Source of the DNA: Rhynchosporium graminicola
Taxonomy: Eukaryota > Ascomycota > Leotiomycetes > Helotiales > Ploettnerulaceae
NCBI GenBank assembly: GCA_900074885.1
Contig: FJUW01000087.1
Coordinates: 1-64,000 of the forward strand
Direction of reading: 5' to 3'
Length of the DNA: 64,000 bases
Shown here: one piece after another, positions 34,805 through 45,700 of the stretch
Numbering within the stretch: the first letter of the stretch is position 1
Layout: each line of letters begins with the position of its first letter
The notes under the pieces: generated by a model
The model's database searches: none
What the model was told of the DNA's origin: nothing
What the model saw: only the letters and a program-made list of their open reading frames with translations
Translations under genes and position numbers: made by a program

Positions 34805-35575
34805 AGATTGAGGTGCTTAGAGATTTGTAAAAAATAATAGTCTCTCTTTTAAACTCAGTATTATTGACAGTACTCCCAAACCTTGCTTTGCTTGTGCGTG
34901 GTATACGTTTCTAAGGTAAAGAACGCCGTGTCAGTGACTTGTACGGTTACAGATGGAACCTATGTGTACTTTCATGATAATCGGCTTATGGCTAAGTTCC
35001 CAGAAAGCTGGACTATCACAAACTGTAAAAGCTTGAACAATTCATCCTACAGTTACTATCCGAAATGCTACCAGGTACGCCACAATCTCAACATATCCTG
35101 AGCCCATGCTTTAACACCACCCAGACAGATACCAAATTCCAGACTTCCTACTTCAAACCATATACAGAACCAATCAGCTACAGCTTTCTCGTATCCTACC
35201 CTTAGACCCCCTTATTCCAACCCGTCTGGACCCTGGACTAGGACGAGCAGCTGGGCGGTCGAATAGTGTGAATCAGCCTCACCAGTTCCGGTGAGGCCAA
35301 AGAACTTGATTGATAGCTCTGCATGGACCTGGAACGGGCCTCTGGTGATCAGAAAGGGCTTTCTGTTATTGCCGCCGGAGAATTTGACGCATGTGAACGA
35401 CAAGGGTTTGGTGGGCTCAATCGAGATTAGCTTGTGCAGTCCCTTTTGCAAGCAGCTCTACCCCTCAAATACACACTTAGAATAATACAAGAAGCCTGGA
35501 AGGTAGATTTTCGTGAAACCAACGCATGTTTATCAGGGTTCTCGGCGTAAGGTCGTGCTGATCGTTATGTCCTGC
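34805..35575 (+). pseudogene. Possible decayed spliced gene, family unknown
   Basis: A + strand reading from about 34883 (including TVTDGTYVYFHDNRLMAKFP) reaches a plausible 50-nt intron (GTACGC...CACCCAG, about 35075-35124). It then continues in frame through segments such as FKPYTEPISYSFLVSYP, but meets at least six in-frame stops before 35575. The coherent amino-acid composition between stops suggests a once-functional gene, possibly hit by RIP. No domain is recognised, and the competing minus-strand frame at 35212-35451 cannot be excluded. Confidence 0.25.
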
Positions 35576-35880
35576 TACGGTGTGGCGCAGCGTATGAATG
35601 GCTCAGAGCGTTGAAGCAAGTACACAGCCTCGGCCGTCAAAGAAGGCCGCAGAACTCCAACACCAGGCGAAATTGCCTGTCGGTGAGAATGTTGAGAACA
35701 TTATATGAGCGCAAAAGGTGACATCGATTTTCGTGTCAGTAGAATTGGATCCTTCCTGTTCTTCGTCCTTGCTTCACTCCTACTTTCCCGCGCTTTCTGG
35801 CAGCTTCCTAGCTCTCTATATATCTTCCTCCTCACTTCCTTCTTTCATCTAATCAGTCGGAAAAAAACTTCGATTACAAG
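35576..35880. promoter_or_regulatory. Upstream region of the P-loop ATPase gene
   Basis: No gene. A TATATAT motif at about 35817-35823, followed by a CT-rich tract (to about 35850), lies 30-65 bp before the ATG at 35881, a common arrangement in filamentous fungal promoters. Confidence 0.3.
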
Positions 35881-38267
35881 ATGGTCATTCATCTTGAAAG
35901 CTGGGTCACGCAACAATATAAAGAAGTCGGATTTGGTAAGGATGGCAAAGGTCCATTTATTGGAAAGTCTGCCCTGAAGAATAGATTGATCAGTGGTTAT
36001 CCTGAGCATAAGACGAAGATCAGACAACTAGTCAATTCGTAAGTCTATTCCTTCCAATTATAGGGTGTCAGGCTCACTCTTTCGTTTAACAGCATTAAAC
36101 ATCAAGATGCAGCACCAAGATCTGTTCAAACAGCAAAGTCTATTACGACGCCTCCTAAGATGGATACTACGCCGACATATGGGGAACCGAAAATGCATCC
36201 GCAGAATCCAATTTCACTGCAACCGAAGCAGATATCGCCTACCAAGAAGCCGAGGATCAGAATTATCAGTGACCAAAACTCGGATTCTGGGTTTGCCTCC
36301 TGCTCAGAGGATGATAATGTGAGAGAACTCCATTGTTGCATTTCCCCATCTCGTTATCTAATGATCACAGATACCAAATGCACCTGGTACGAGAATTACG
36401 CAAACTACAAACCTTGAGAACTATTCCTCTGACGATGGTGGAGCGTCACTAGATGTATTACTTCCCGCTATCCCAAGTGCCAGGAAAACTGCAAAAACAT
36501 CAAGCGTCGGAACTATCACAAAGATTACAACCAACTTGAAGATGATTAGTAAGTTAACTATCCTCAATATATTATCACAGTATATTTAACACGGCATCAT
36601 CTGACACCTGATAGAGCTCAATGAATTCGTCAGTCAAGCGCAGGATCTCGACTTGGCACCACAAGACGAGGCTGAAGGTGGTCCAAGTACTCTGGACCTC
36701 CAGCTGAGTCTCCTTAACTGCTCGTCTACACCAGATTCTTCTGCAGAAAAAGGCTCGATTGGTGGAATCAAAAATGCCGTTCTGTTTTCGGCAGACATGC
36801 TTGGGTCTCCTGATGCAGACCAACTTCTTCAATATGGGCTTCTTGGGAATTTAGAGTCGGTTTCTTCGACAGCCAATACGCACTCGAGAATTTTCCTGAA
36901 CACCAATGTCCCATTTTCCGCCTTTGTCTGCGGAGTTCAAGGAAGCGGGAAGTCGCACACAACAGCCTGTATGATTGGTAAACCTCCCAGGTATTGCATT
37001 TTCGGGATCTCGGCTGATTCATTAATAGAGAACTGTCTCATTCCTTCATCGGTCTTAGGAGTACTCCAGAAACCCCTCTCGGCCCTGGTCTTGAACTTCG
37101 CCGAATACACTTCTAGCTCGAGCTTCCGGCCATGCGAACTAGCGTTTCTCGCTACTCCCAGTCCAAAACTTCCGACCCGAATAGGGACAAAGAGAATCAA
37201 CGTTCTGGTTTCCCCATCAAATTTTCTGTCGATGAAGGCGCTCTACACACTGATACCCGGTGTCAATGTCAAACCGTTCAAGCTGCAGCCGAAAGATCTT
37301 AATATCAGCACGATGTTAACCCTGATGTCTGTCAACAAAAACGACGCAGCACCGCTTTATATGGGTATTGTGACAAAGGTCCTGCGCGATATGGCCTCTA
37401 AAACCGCGGAAGGTTTCGATTATCTCGAATTCCGTCGGCAGCTTGACAACGCTGGACTTGACAGGAAGCAAACAGACTTTCTGGCTCAAAGACTGGATCT
37501 TCTGGAATCGTTTCTTGATCTTGATGGATCAGCCCAAAGTCTAGATTTTACTGCTGGGGAGATAACAATTATAGATCTTTCTTGCCCATTCATGGATGCT
37601 AGCACAGCATGTGTCTTGTTCAAAGTCGGTATGGGATTTTATCTTGGATCAGACCCAACGGTTGGTAAGATCATCGTTCTGGATGAAGCACATAAAGTAA
37701 GTTCACTCCGCGCTATTTCTACATTATATTGATCCATGAAAGTACATGACAGATACTCCAGCCTCGACCGCCTTAACAGAATCCTTGTTGGGCGTTATCC
37801 GTCAACAGCGTCACTACGGCGCTCGAGTGATCATCTCGACTCAAGAGCCCAATATCTCGCCCAAGTTGATAGATTTGTGCTCGATTACTGTCATCCATCG
37901 ATTCTCGAGTCCAGAGTGGCTTGATGTTCTGAAGAGGCATTTACCAATCTTTGATAGAGATGGCGAGAAGAGTAACAGAGCCGACCTGCAGAAAACAATA
38001 TTGAGATTGAAGACCGGAGAGGCATTGATTTTCGCACCGTCTGCAATACTTGGAGCAAGTGATGTTGCTGGAGAGCGGAAGATTGACACGAATAAATTGT
38101 TCAGTATGAGGATGAGGAAGAGGGTCACTTGGGATGGTGGTAAATCCATACTATGTGTTGAATGATTTGAATTTTGAAAGAGAAAACAGGTCGCAGCTCG
38201 AGCGGAATATAAGAAGCGGGAGAGCGATCATTCAAGTTCTTCAATTTTCTTCTACTGCGGCTTCTAA
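35881..38267 (+). CDS. P-loop ATPase, HerA/FtsK-like, 703 aa, six exons
   Basis: Exons are 35881-36038, 36093-36318, 36371-36548, 36615-37696, 37743-38139 and 38197-38267. The five introns (54, 52, 66, 46 and 57 nt) all start GT and end AG, and the phases add up to 2112 nt. Residues 1-190 are basic and Ser/Thr/Pro-rich, probably disordered. Walker A, GVQGSGKS, is at residues 294-301. Walker B, IVLDEAHK, ends at 548 and is split from the following YMTDTP by intron 4. QQRHYGARVIISTQEP and ITVIHRF follow, as in the HerA/FtsK/VirD4 ATPase group. The choice of acceptors at 37742 and 38196 rests on frame and on the DEAHKYM reading. The fungal role is unknown; DNA or protein translocation is only family-level inference. 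It is the most distal intact large gene in the window. Confidence 0.75.
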
Positions 38268-38863
38268 GGGAATACGGCGATCTCCTCACACGACATCGCA
38301 CGACTGCTTGAAACACGATATTATCATATTTAATATGCCTGACAGCCTTAATAGAGTCGGGCCTGCATCCAGGACCAAGTCCGTGATCTGGTCTAATTTA
38401 CATGATATCGCAGTAGAAATCATCGGCTGAATCAGTAGGATCTAACACACGGACATGCTCGATACCCGATGAAAAGAATCTCACCAATCACCCTGTCGTT
38501 GCCGTCGACGAAGCGGTTATTGATATGGAATAATACTACCAGGATAATCGATTCCTGATAAACGGGCAGCTTGGCAGTTGCTCCGAAACCAATCATCAAG
38601 AGCGTTGTCCCCAATACACCGACTTTCCGAAGGAGAGGATCGGGAACCGACAATTAGACCTTCCAATAAATTCACTATACTTTTTGACGGTAGGGATCAT
38701 GATGAGTTGTCACAGTCTACTTTGTTACGATTCAGTTGTAAACGCAAACGATGAGTAAAGTATAGAGCTTGGCAACTGTGCCTTTCATAAACCCCGGAGA
38801 CACCTCTAGGGATTTGCCGTTCATTTTACGGAGATGGGGTTACCTTCCGTAAACGGTTAAGTA
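38268..38863. other. Intergenic DNA, small unassigned frame and a hairpin
   Basis: A minus-strand frame of 73 codons (38432-38653) is hydrophobic (GVLGTTLLMIGFGATAKLP) but has no homology I recognise. A hairpin with arms TTACGGA and TCCGTAA lies at about 38826-38852. Otherwise featureless. Confidence 0.25.
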
Positions 38864-39028
38864 TTGTTGATACGATACGCAGGGGCTAGGTGACTTTACT
38901 AGAAAAGGTATAATCCTTAGAGGACACTGACTTCTCAATCGCCGATTGAGTAGTCTATACCCTGCTTACGGACCTAGTTATTACTACCCGTAGTAAAGTC
39001 ATCTAGCCCCTGCGAATCGTACTAACAA
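38864..39028. mobile_element. 165-bp MITE-like element with about 38-bp terminal inverted repeats
   Basis: The left end TTGTTGATACGATACGCAGG continues through GGCTAGGTGACTTTACTA. The right end is its reverse complement with a few mismatches (through CTAGCCCCTGCGAATCGT to ACTAACAA). The interior holds a further perfect hairpin, CTCAATC/GATTGAG, near 38935-38951. There is no coding capacity. No convincing target duplication is visible. It fits a miniature inverted-repeat transposable element or a fold-back repeat. Confidence 0.65.
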
Positions 39029-39313
39029 AACTCTATCGCTGAACCTTCGTATATTATCAAGTATAAATTATACACGAAAGTACCCAAGTACGGGTACGTA
39101 ATGTACGGAGTATCCATCGTGGCGTTGCAACTCCGATTGATGAATTCTTTTAATCACTGAACCCTACATAAGAGTACCAGAGGCAAGCCGACAATTACGA
39201 CGTGCTGTTTGACCTTCCGGGAAGTGGTGTGCCTACCCAACTACAAAGCAAGATTTATCAACTTCAAAACCTTCGATTTTCTAGGTTAACTTAATACATT
39301 GAATATTAATGCC
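39029..39313. other. Spacer between two inverted-repeat elements
   Basis: No gene or repeat recognised. Ordinary composition. Confidence 0.4.
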
Positions 39314-39321
39314 TACTTATA

Positions 39322-40352
39322 GGCCACAGCTAAATCGACATACGTGAATAGCTAAATCGACATACGCTAACTAGGCGAGCTGAATATGAAGAGTGCATTT
39401 ATCACTACCAAGATTTATATACATAACTATATATACTGCATAATAGCTACCCCTCTCTATGCTAAATTATCAAAATCATCTTTAAACTCCGTATCCTAGG
39501 TATATACCTCTACCCCTCTAATTATATCTTTCTTAATCAAAGCTTCACTAGCTATAGTAGTATCTTCTATACTATCTACGTGATAGATTAATAATATACT
39601 ATATATATACCCTCTCTCCTTCCGTGTACCGGGTTCATAGCTATCTTAATACCCGCCCTCAAGCCTCTATATAGCTATTACAGTCGATAATACGCTATTT
39701 TATACTACAGGAGGCTGCTCAAGTGATACAGGGGCAGAGCTAGAGGGGATTTCAAATAACAAGGAGTCCCGGCGTGTATTTAAAGGTGCTACCCTACCTC
39801 CAAGAGCACCCTTCGGAGCACCCTTCGGTCTGCCTTTACCTCTGACCTTCAAAGGATTTAATAGAGGAAGGGGAGCTAGAGGAGCTAAATTCACTGATTC
39901 AGGCCTATCGTAGTACCAGTAGTAATAAATATCGCTCAGAAGGACACTACCACTTTACTGCCGCTTCCAGAGTATATAGTAGCATGGTAGTCTAAAGGCC
40001 TGCTATATAGTACATATATAGCTATTCGGTGGGGGCCCTCTAGAGGGAAGTTTACTAGCTTCTTGTACGATTTTCTGGAGAGCCCGGGTATGAACATATG
40101 GAAGAATTGCAGCCAGAATAGTAGTAGAGTATATAGGTAGTAGCAGTAGAACGACTCCGAATAACCTCAATTACAATTCATAGCCTCAGGGGTAATCAGG
40201 AAATTATGAATATTATCGTCCTACATAAATAGCCCTTGCCCTCTAGTACAAATTTGTATAGGAGGGCGTGTCCCCTAGATGCACACGCCAAGTTACTAGA
40301 ATTTTAGCGTATGTCGATTTAGCTATTCACGTATATCGATTTAGCTGTGGCC
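39322..40352. mobile_element. 1031-bp non-autonomous DNA transposon, 49-bp TIRs, 8-bp target duplication
   Basis: Terminal inverted repeats 39322-39370 and 40304-40352 match at 48 of 49 positions. They start GGCCACAGC and each contain two copies of AGCTAAATCGA(C/T)ATACG. The perfect 8-bp duplication TACTTATA flanks the element (39314-39321 and 40353-40360). Eight base pairs is the hallmark of hAT elements, although some Mutator-like elements make 8-10 bp. The interior is AT-rich. A minus-strand frame at 39700-39894 encodes a Lys/Arg-rich AT-hook-like segment, KVRGKGRPKGAPKGALGG, which recalls transposase tails. The element therefore looks like an internally deleted derivative of an autonomous transposon. 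Confidence 0.82.
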
Positions 40353-40412
40353 TACTTATATAGGTTTGATTATCTACTAACTGCGTTACGTTAGTAATGC
40401 TTGCAACAAGTG

Positions 40413-40420
40413 TATAAATA
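40413..40420 (+). promoter_or_regulatory. TATA box of the six-cysteine secreted protein gene
   Basis: TATAAATA, 96 bp upstream of the ATG at 40516 and 53 bp beyond the transposon's target duplication. The leader that follows is C/A-rich, as in many highly expressed fungal genes. Confidence 0.5.
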
Positions 40421-40515
40421 TCGAGGTGACTGTCAACCCACAGGGCTGTAATTACATAAGACCCTCCCACAAACACCCGCCTCACATCTCACGCACCTCT
40501 ACCACAATCTACAAC

Positions 40516-40842
40516 ATGAAGTTTCTACCCGTCTTCCTCGGCTGTATTGCTGTCACCCATGCTGCTTCTTTCGCTATCGTCTGTGTTCCTCAAACCCCTG
40601 CCAAAGCCGGAGATGCGCAATGGGCAGCTCAACACATGAAGAAGGAGTTAGCCCTTAACCCCTTAGGCTGGTGGAACGGGAAACAAAGGTCTTGCACATC
40701 CTACAGCACTTACCAACAAGTCGATGTCTTCACCTTCTGTCGGAGCGCTACATATGGCAAACACACCGCACATACTGGATATGGAGATGTTACATGTCAA
40801 CTTCTGGCCACCTCTGGATTGGATTGTAGTAACGATTGTTGA
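40516..40842 (+). CDS. Small secreted six-cysteine protein, 108 aa
   Basis: Single exon. An in-frame ATG at 40426 would add 30 residues. The ATG at 40516 is preferred because it starts a textbook signal peptide (MKFLPVFLGCIAVTHA), has a good context (CAACATGAA) and lies about 100 bp from a TATAAATA box. The mature part of about 92 residues has six cysteines, including a C-terminal LDCSNDC, plus a tryptophan-rich GWWNGKQRSC segment. There is no transmembrane helix or GPI signal. Size, signal and even cysteine number fit an apoplastic effector-like or antimicrobial-type protein. No family is recognised and no function is claimed. It sits about 160 bp inside the last transposon, at the border between repeat-rich and gene-rich DNA. 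Confidence 0.7.
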   Translation: MKFLPVFLGCIAVTHAASFAIVCVPQTPAKAGDAQWAAQHMKKELALNPLGWWNGKQRSCTSYSTYQQVDVFTFCRSATYGKHTAHTGYGDVTCQLLATSGLDCSNDC

Positions 40843-42760
40843 TAGGTGCGCTTTTTCATTTTACTAGATGTCTGGATTTGAACTGAAAATCCATAGGTTA
40901 TTGACAAGGACCCTCTACCTTCTACACACGCGATACGCAGGCGTCAATTCCATTGTCCACCGTTCGCCAGTGAAAGAGGAAGATCGCATACACGAAGCAA
41001 TTCACAGGTTTATGCTATTGTAAAGTGGATCGAAGAGACGAGTCGAAAGAGAAACAGCTTCTTTCTTGTTTTTAGTTATCATACCAGTGGTGGATTCAGG
41101 CAGATGGTTGGTACTACGAGGAGGCGAACACGATGTTTGTATCTTATTCAACGACAGCAAATTTCTCGTATCAAAATTCCATCAAGTTGCTATCAATATC
41201 TTTTTACATCTTTTGGGGAGCATCTGAACGGATCGTGGCCCTCTCAAGCAGAATATCCAGGCTACCTCTGGTGGACGACGCCCTGAAGCACTCCCTGAGA
41301 TTATATTGCCTTTCAGCATCTATTATTTTGATTGGCTACAATCCCCGTCTGAGCTAATCTGAAGTCTATAACACCTGGTGGGAGAAAGATAGGACTTGAG
41401 CACTTGACTCTGACTCTTATCTTTTCTTATCCTTATCATACATAAAGAAAAAACATAACAATCCAGGGCATACGATTACTTCGTGATAAGGCCATAGGCA
41501 TACACACATGCCATACCAAAAGAGCTATGCGTGCCGCTTTTATATCCTTAATAATTACGCGAAATCCCGCGAAAGTAGAAGTAATAGATCATAACAGCAC
41601 TTGTATAATAACGAAACCACGTCTTAAAAGTAACTCGAAAAGACGTTCTGACTAGGCCATTCTAGATTTAATCCTGGACTACTTGATCAAACAGTTAAAT
41701 AGCGTGTTAGATAGCAGTTATAAAGAGGAAAACAAGTATTGAACGGGGCATAGCCTCGCTTAATTTATCAGGATAAAGCAGCATACCTGGAGCTTTTCAA
41801 CCTGAACGCCTTTTGGTTTAATGACGAAATAATCTTCATCCAGAATTTGATCCTTGTCAGAGTTTAGAGTTTAGAGTAGGTTTAAAAACAATCTCAAAGT
41901 ATCGGAGACTCAGAGGAAGGACGAAAATTGAGCAGTTAAAACCCTCTTGAATTTACTGCCCACACATGCTCCAAAATTACATTCGAAGCAAGGGGAGCAT
42001 AATATTATAAATATTGTCATATTGACACAGGTGCTAATAAATCGTTATATCCAACTCCAACTTGACCGTAGGAAGTAAAGACAGTAAAATCACCCAAATA
42101 GAGCTTGCACCCTTTAATATGGGCTCTTATTTGAGGTTTATAAACCTTACAAGCCTGATACGAAAACGCTCTCAGTACGCGCGCGACAGATTGGGCAGGG
42201 AAAAGGCCTGAAGACAACAGATGAGTTCAAGTTCATCTCGTCTTGTCTTTCAATCCGTTTCTTCTTCTCAGGGTTACTTTGTGGAGAGAAATTCTAATAT
42301 AGTAGGACAGCCAAAGAGAGACGGGACGAGAGCTCCGCAATCAACGAAATGAAGGTAAATAGATGGCAATTGTAAGGCTTTCCGACATTTCCGAGATTTA
42401 TCATGAAGAATTCATGAAACGTGTTATTGCGAGCAGGCTTTTGCCTGCGGTACGGAAGTACGTGAGTGGTGCGCCTTGCCCCGATGCGAATATCCCCACG
42501 TTGCATCAGATCACGAGAATACGAAGTAGATTCCGGAAGATTTGATACCGGCAAAAAGGTTTGTTAATGAACCTTGTATTCTCCTCTCGACCCACAAACT
42601 CCGAGTACCTTACGCGTCACACCTTAATACTCATACTCCTATCAATACCCTTCGCCAGCTCATCCACTAACCCACTCGTCGACCTATTGGCTTGATCTTC
42701 CCGTTGGCCTGAAAGTGCACCCTTGTCAGCAGCATCACACACTTTCTATTTTCCACACAC
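40843..42760. other. Intergenic region, no supported gene
   Basis: Several frames of 60-86 codons on both strands (for example 41104-41286, 41133-41357, 42294-42554 and 42363-42545) overlap each other and show no domain, signal peptide or splice pattern. A short TTTAGAG tandem lies at about 41865-41880. The last few hundred bases are downstream sequence of the minus-strand C2 protein gene. Confidence 0.4.
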
Positions 42761-45700
42761 TCACTCACCACTATCCCTAGCCGCCTTCCATGCCTTGAAC
42801 GTACACCACTGGTTATGGTCCTCCAGAAACTCCTCATGCGCTTCATCAATCCCCGCTTTGAATCTCGCTTCGAATTGCACAGTGCCAATTTTCTCAAGAC
42901 TCATATCATCGTCTGAAGAATCAACGACGTTTTGGAGCAGGCGGTCTGGGTTGCTGGTTCTGTAGATTGGGAGGGTGAAGGTTTGAGGTTTGTTGTCGAT
43001 GAGTGTGTGGAGCCAGACGAGCGCGTAGTGTTTGCTTTTCCCCAAGGGGCCGGCTAGTTTGGATTCTGTGAGCCCGGACCCGACGAATTCAATCACGAGG
43101 GGTGAGAGGTAACGGTGGGAGACTGGGATGATGTTTTTGGGCTTCTCTAGTTCCCAAGTACGCCCTCTGTTGTCAGAATCTTTGCTGGCTTTGATAGTGC
43201 GTTTTGAGCCCGAGGCTCGGAGGTTGATTCGGCTGGTATTCATGTCGCCAGTAGCGATGATGGGGGAGGTGAACACAAAGGAACCGACGGAGTAGCCTAG
43301 AAGGGATTCTTCGAGCTTCATCATCATCGAACGGAAAATCATGCTGACTCGGATGCGGCCGGTGCCTTCACCTCCCTTGAGATCGTAGAACTTCACGACG
43401 GAGGAGGATTCGTGGAAGATGTCAGATAACTTGACTGCTGCAACGCCTACGAGACAATCGTCTGATTTCTTGCGTGTATCCCAGACTGAAAGATTGAGTG
43501 TCGCGAGTCTCCAGTCGCGGACGTAGGCTTCGGTTGAGGAGTTGTAGGTAGGTGTACTGCTGATGTGCTTAACTCGGGTGCGGTATACCAGCTCGTCGTT
43601 GATGTCCGCAGACACGTAAAGAGAAGGGATGTAGTCGATGCTGACATTCTCCACATCGCCTGCATCCTCACCATCATCATCTTGATTCTGCACCTCAACA
43701 TAACCCATTGATTTCTTGCTAGGGTGCTTGACTTCCACATTGATACATTGATGGATCGTCAAAGCCAGGATTCCAGATGGAAGGTTTGGATCCGGTACGG
43801 TGTTTGTGGCATCCTGTACCTTTTCCTTTTCGGCAACCTCGACCTTCTCCCCACGATGATCGCGTGGATCTCGAGCATCGGTGCGCAGAGCTTTGTGGTA
43901 TCCCGCACGAGGGAAATATCCGATTTCCCATTCAAGGATTCCCTCGGCATCTGTCCCTGAGACATCACCTTGTAATTGATCTTCTCTTTTCTGCATCTCG
44001 TTCGCCTTCAAGACAAGTTCTTGAAGTGGGAACTCGCAAACACCGGAAACGTCGTCCGAGCCAGTGGTATCGGAATCCCAGAGACGCAGTAAGACATTCT
44101 CGTTTCGCTTGACGTGTTCGGCTTTGATCAGGATGATGGCAGTCTCTTCCCAGACTGGGTTTCGGTCGCCTTTGATGATTCGCGTGGCGTACATGGGTTT
44201 CTCGTATTTGCTAAACGCGATCGTGAGGTAGGGATCTGCTCCTGCACCTCTGGTGTCTTGACGAGCGAGGTTTCTTGCACGATGGATCTTGACGAAAAGG
44301 ACTCCGATTGACTCGGTATCTTCCTTCTGATCGGACCCGCCAACATAGGTAGTCATGTCGAGACTCATCGATTTAGGTTGGACGAAATCTTGAGCAGCTG
44401 CGTTGATTTGAGAGACGAGAGTTGTGTCGATAAGTGGAAGATTCAGGATATCAAAAGCCCAAGGAGCACCGATAGAGACGGCTGTGTTGACTTTCGGGTT
44501 TTCAGTCAAGGCGAAGGTCATGTTCTTCAGGAATGGCAGGTCTGGATGCATTTGAAGACGGACTCGGACGGTAGCAACAAACTCCTTGACCTGAACAAAG
44601 ATTGGAAGGGGTACTGGACCCAGCATTGCCACGATATCGACATGCATTGTATCGGTTCTGGGACGTAGAGGCGCTTCGTGATATGCCACGGCAATTTCCA
44701 GGTTGTAGAAAACACCACCTTGCTCTGTTTCAATTTGCTTGTCTCGTCTAGCCTTGTCAGCAGGCGACGCATCTCTGGCGTCGCCATGAGACGGGACAAG
44801 ATCACCAAATTCGGAGTCTGGGAGAGAGCGCATGGATAGCACTCGAACTGGCACAGCACCATGTCCGATCTTGGCGATTTTGACTGCAACTGGAACTCCT
44901 TTGGGGATGAGTGGCTTGATGGTATCGTTGACTTGAGTAGCGATGCCATCAAAGAATTCCTGCTGAAGAGTGTGCCATAAAGTGCCGACCAGACTATTCA
45001 TCCACTCGACGGATTCTGGAACATATCGCAACTTCTCGACTTTGGCTTCTGCTTGTTCCATCTTTTGAGTACCAGCTGAGGCACCAACACTGACGAGGAT
45101 GAAGTAGATACCGCCAGCAACACCAGCTGCTGGGATCAAGGACTTCAACAATCCTTTCCAACCACCCCCAATGAACAGCCAATCCAGCAGAACAACAGCT
45201 ACACAAATCACAAATGATACCTGCCTGGCATCCTTATGGATTGCCTTGAAAGCTTGACTGAGATCGACATTGGGAGTTGGTTGGAAGAGAACATTGGACT
45301 TCTCTGCTCCGATGGGAACATCTTCTGTTGCACCAGCACGAGCTCCGTCTTCCTCATTTTTGGTACTCTCGTGTCCAGTGGTATCTGCAGCAGTCCTCCC
45401 TGCCTCTTGTCCCTTATCATTTGTTGTGCCTTCTGCGAAGTATTGTTTTGATTGTGCTTGTCGTTGCTTTTCACTTTTGCGGAAGCCTTCAACTGTTGGG
45501 GGGGGATTGCGCGCGGAATAAGCTTGGCCGTACTGAGTAGGTTCGACTTTCTGTGCTCTGCCACTGCTTTGAGGAACCTCCTTTCGTTGTGGTATATCGT
45601 TGTTTGATGTGAGGTTGGCAGATGGAGACGGAGATGGAGACGTGAGGCTCGAGCTGGGAGGGCCAGACGAGGAAAAGTCCTGTTGGATAGGAGCATTGAG

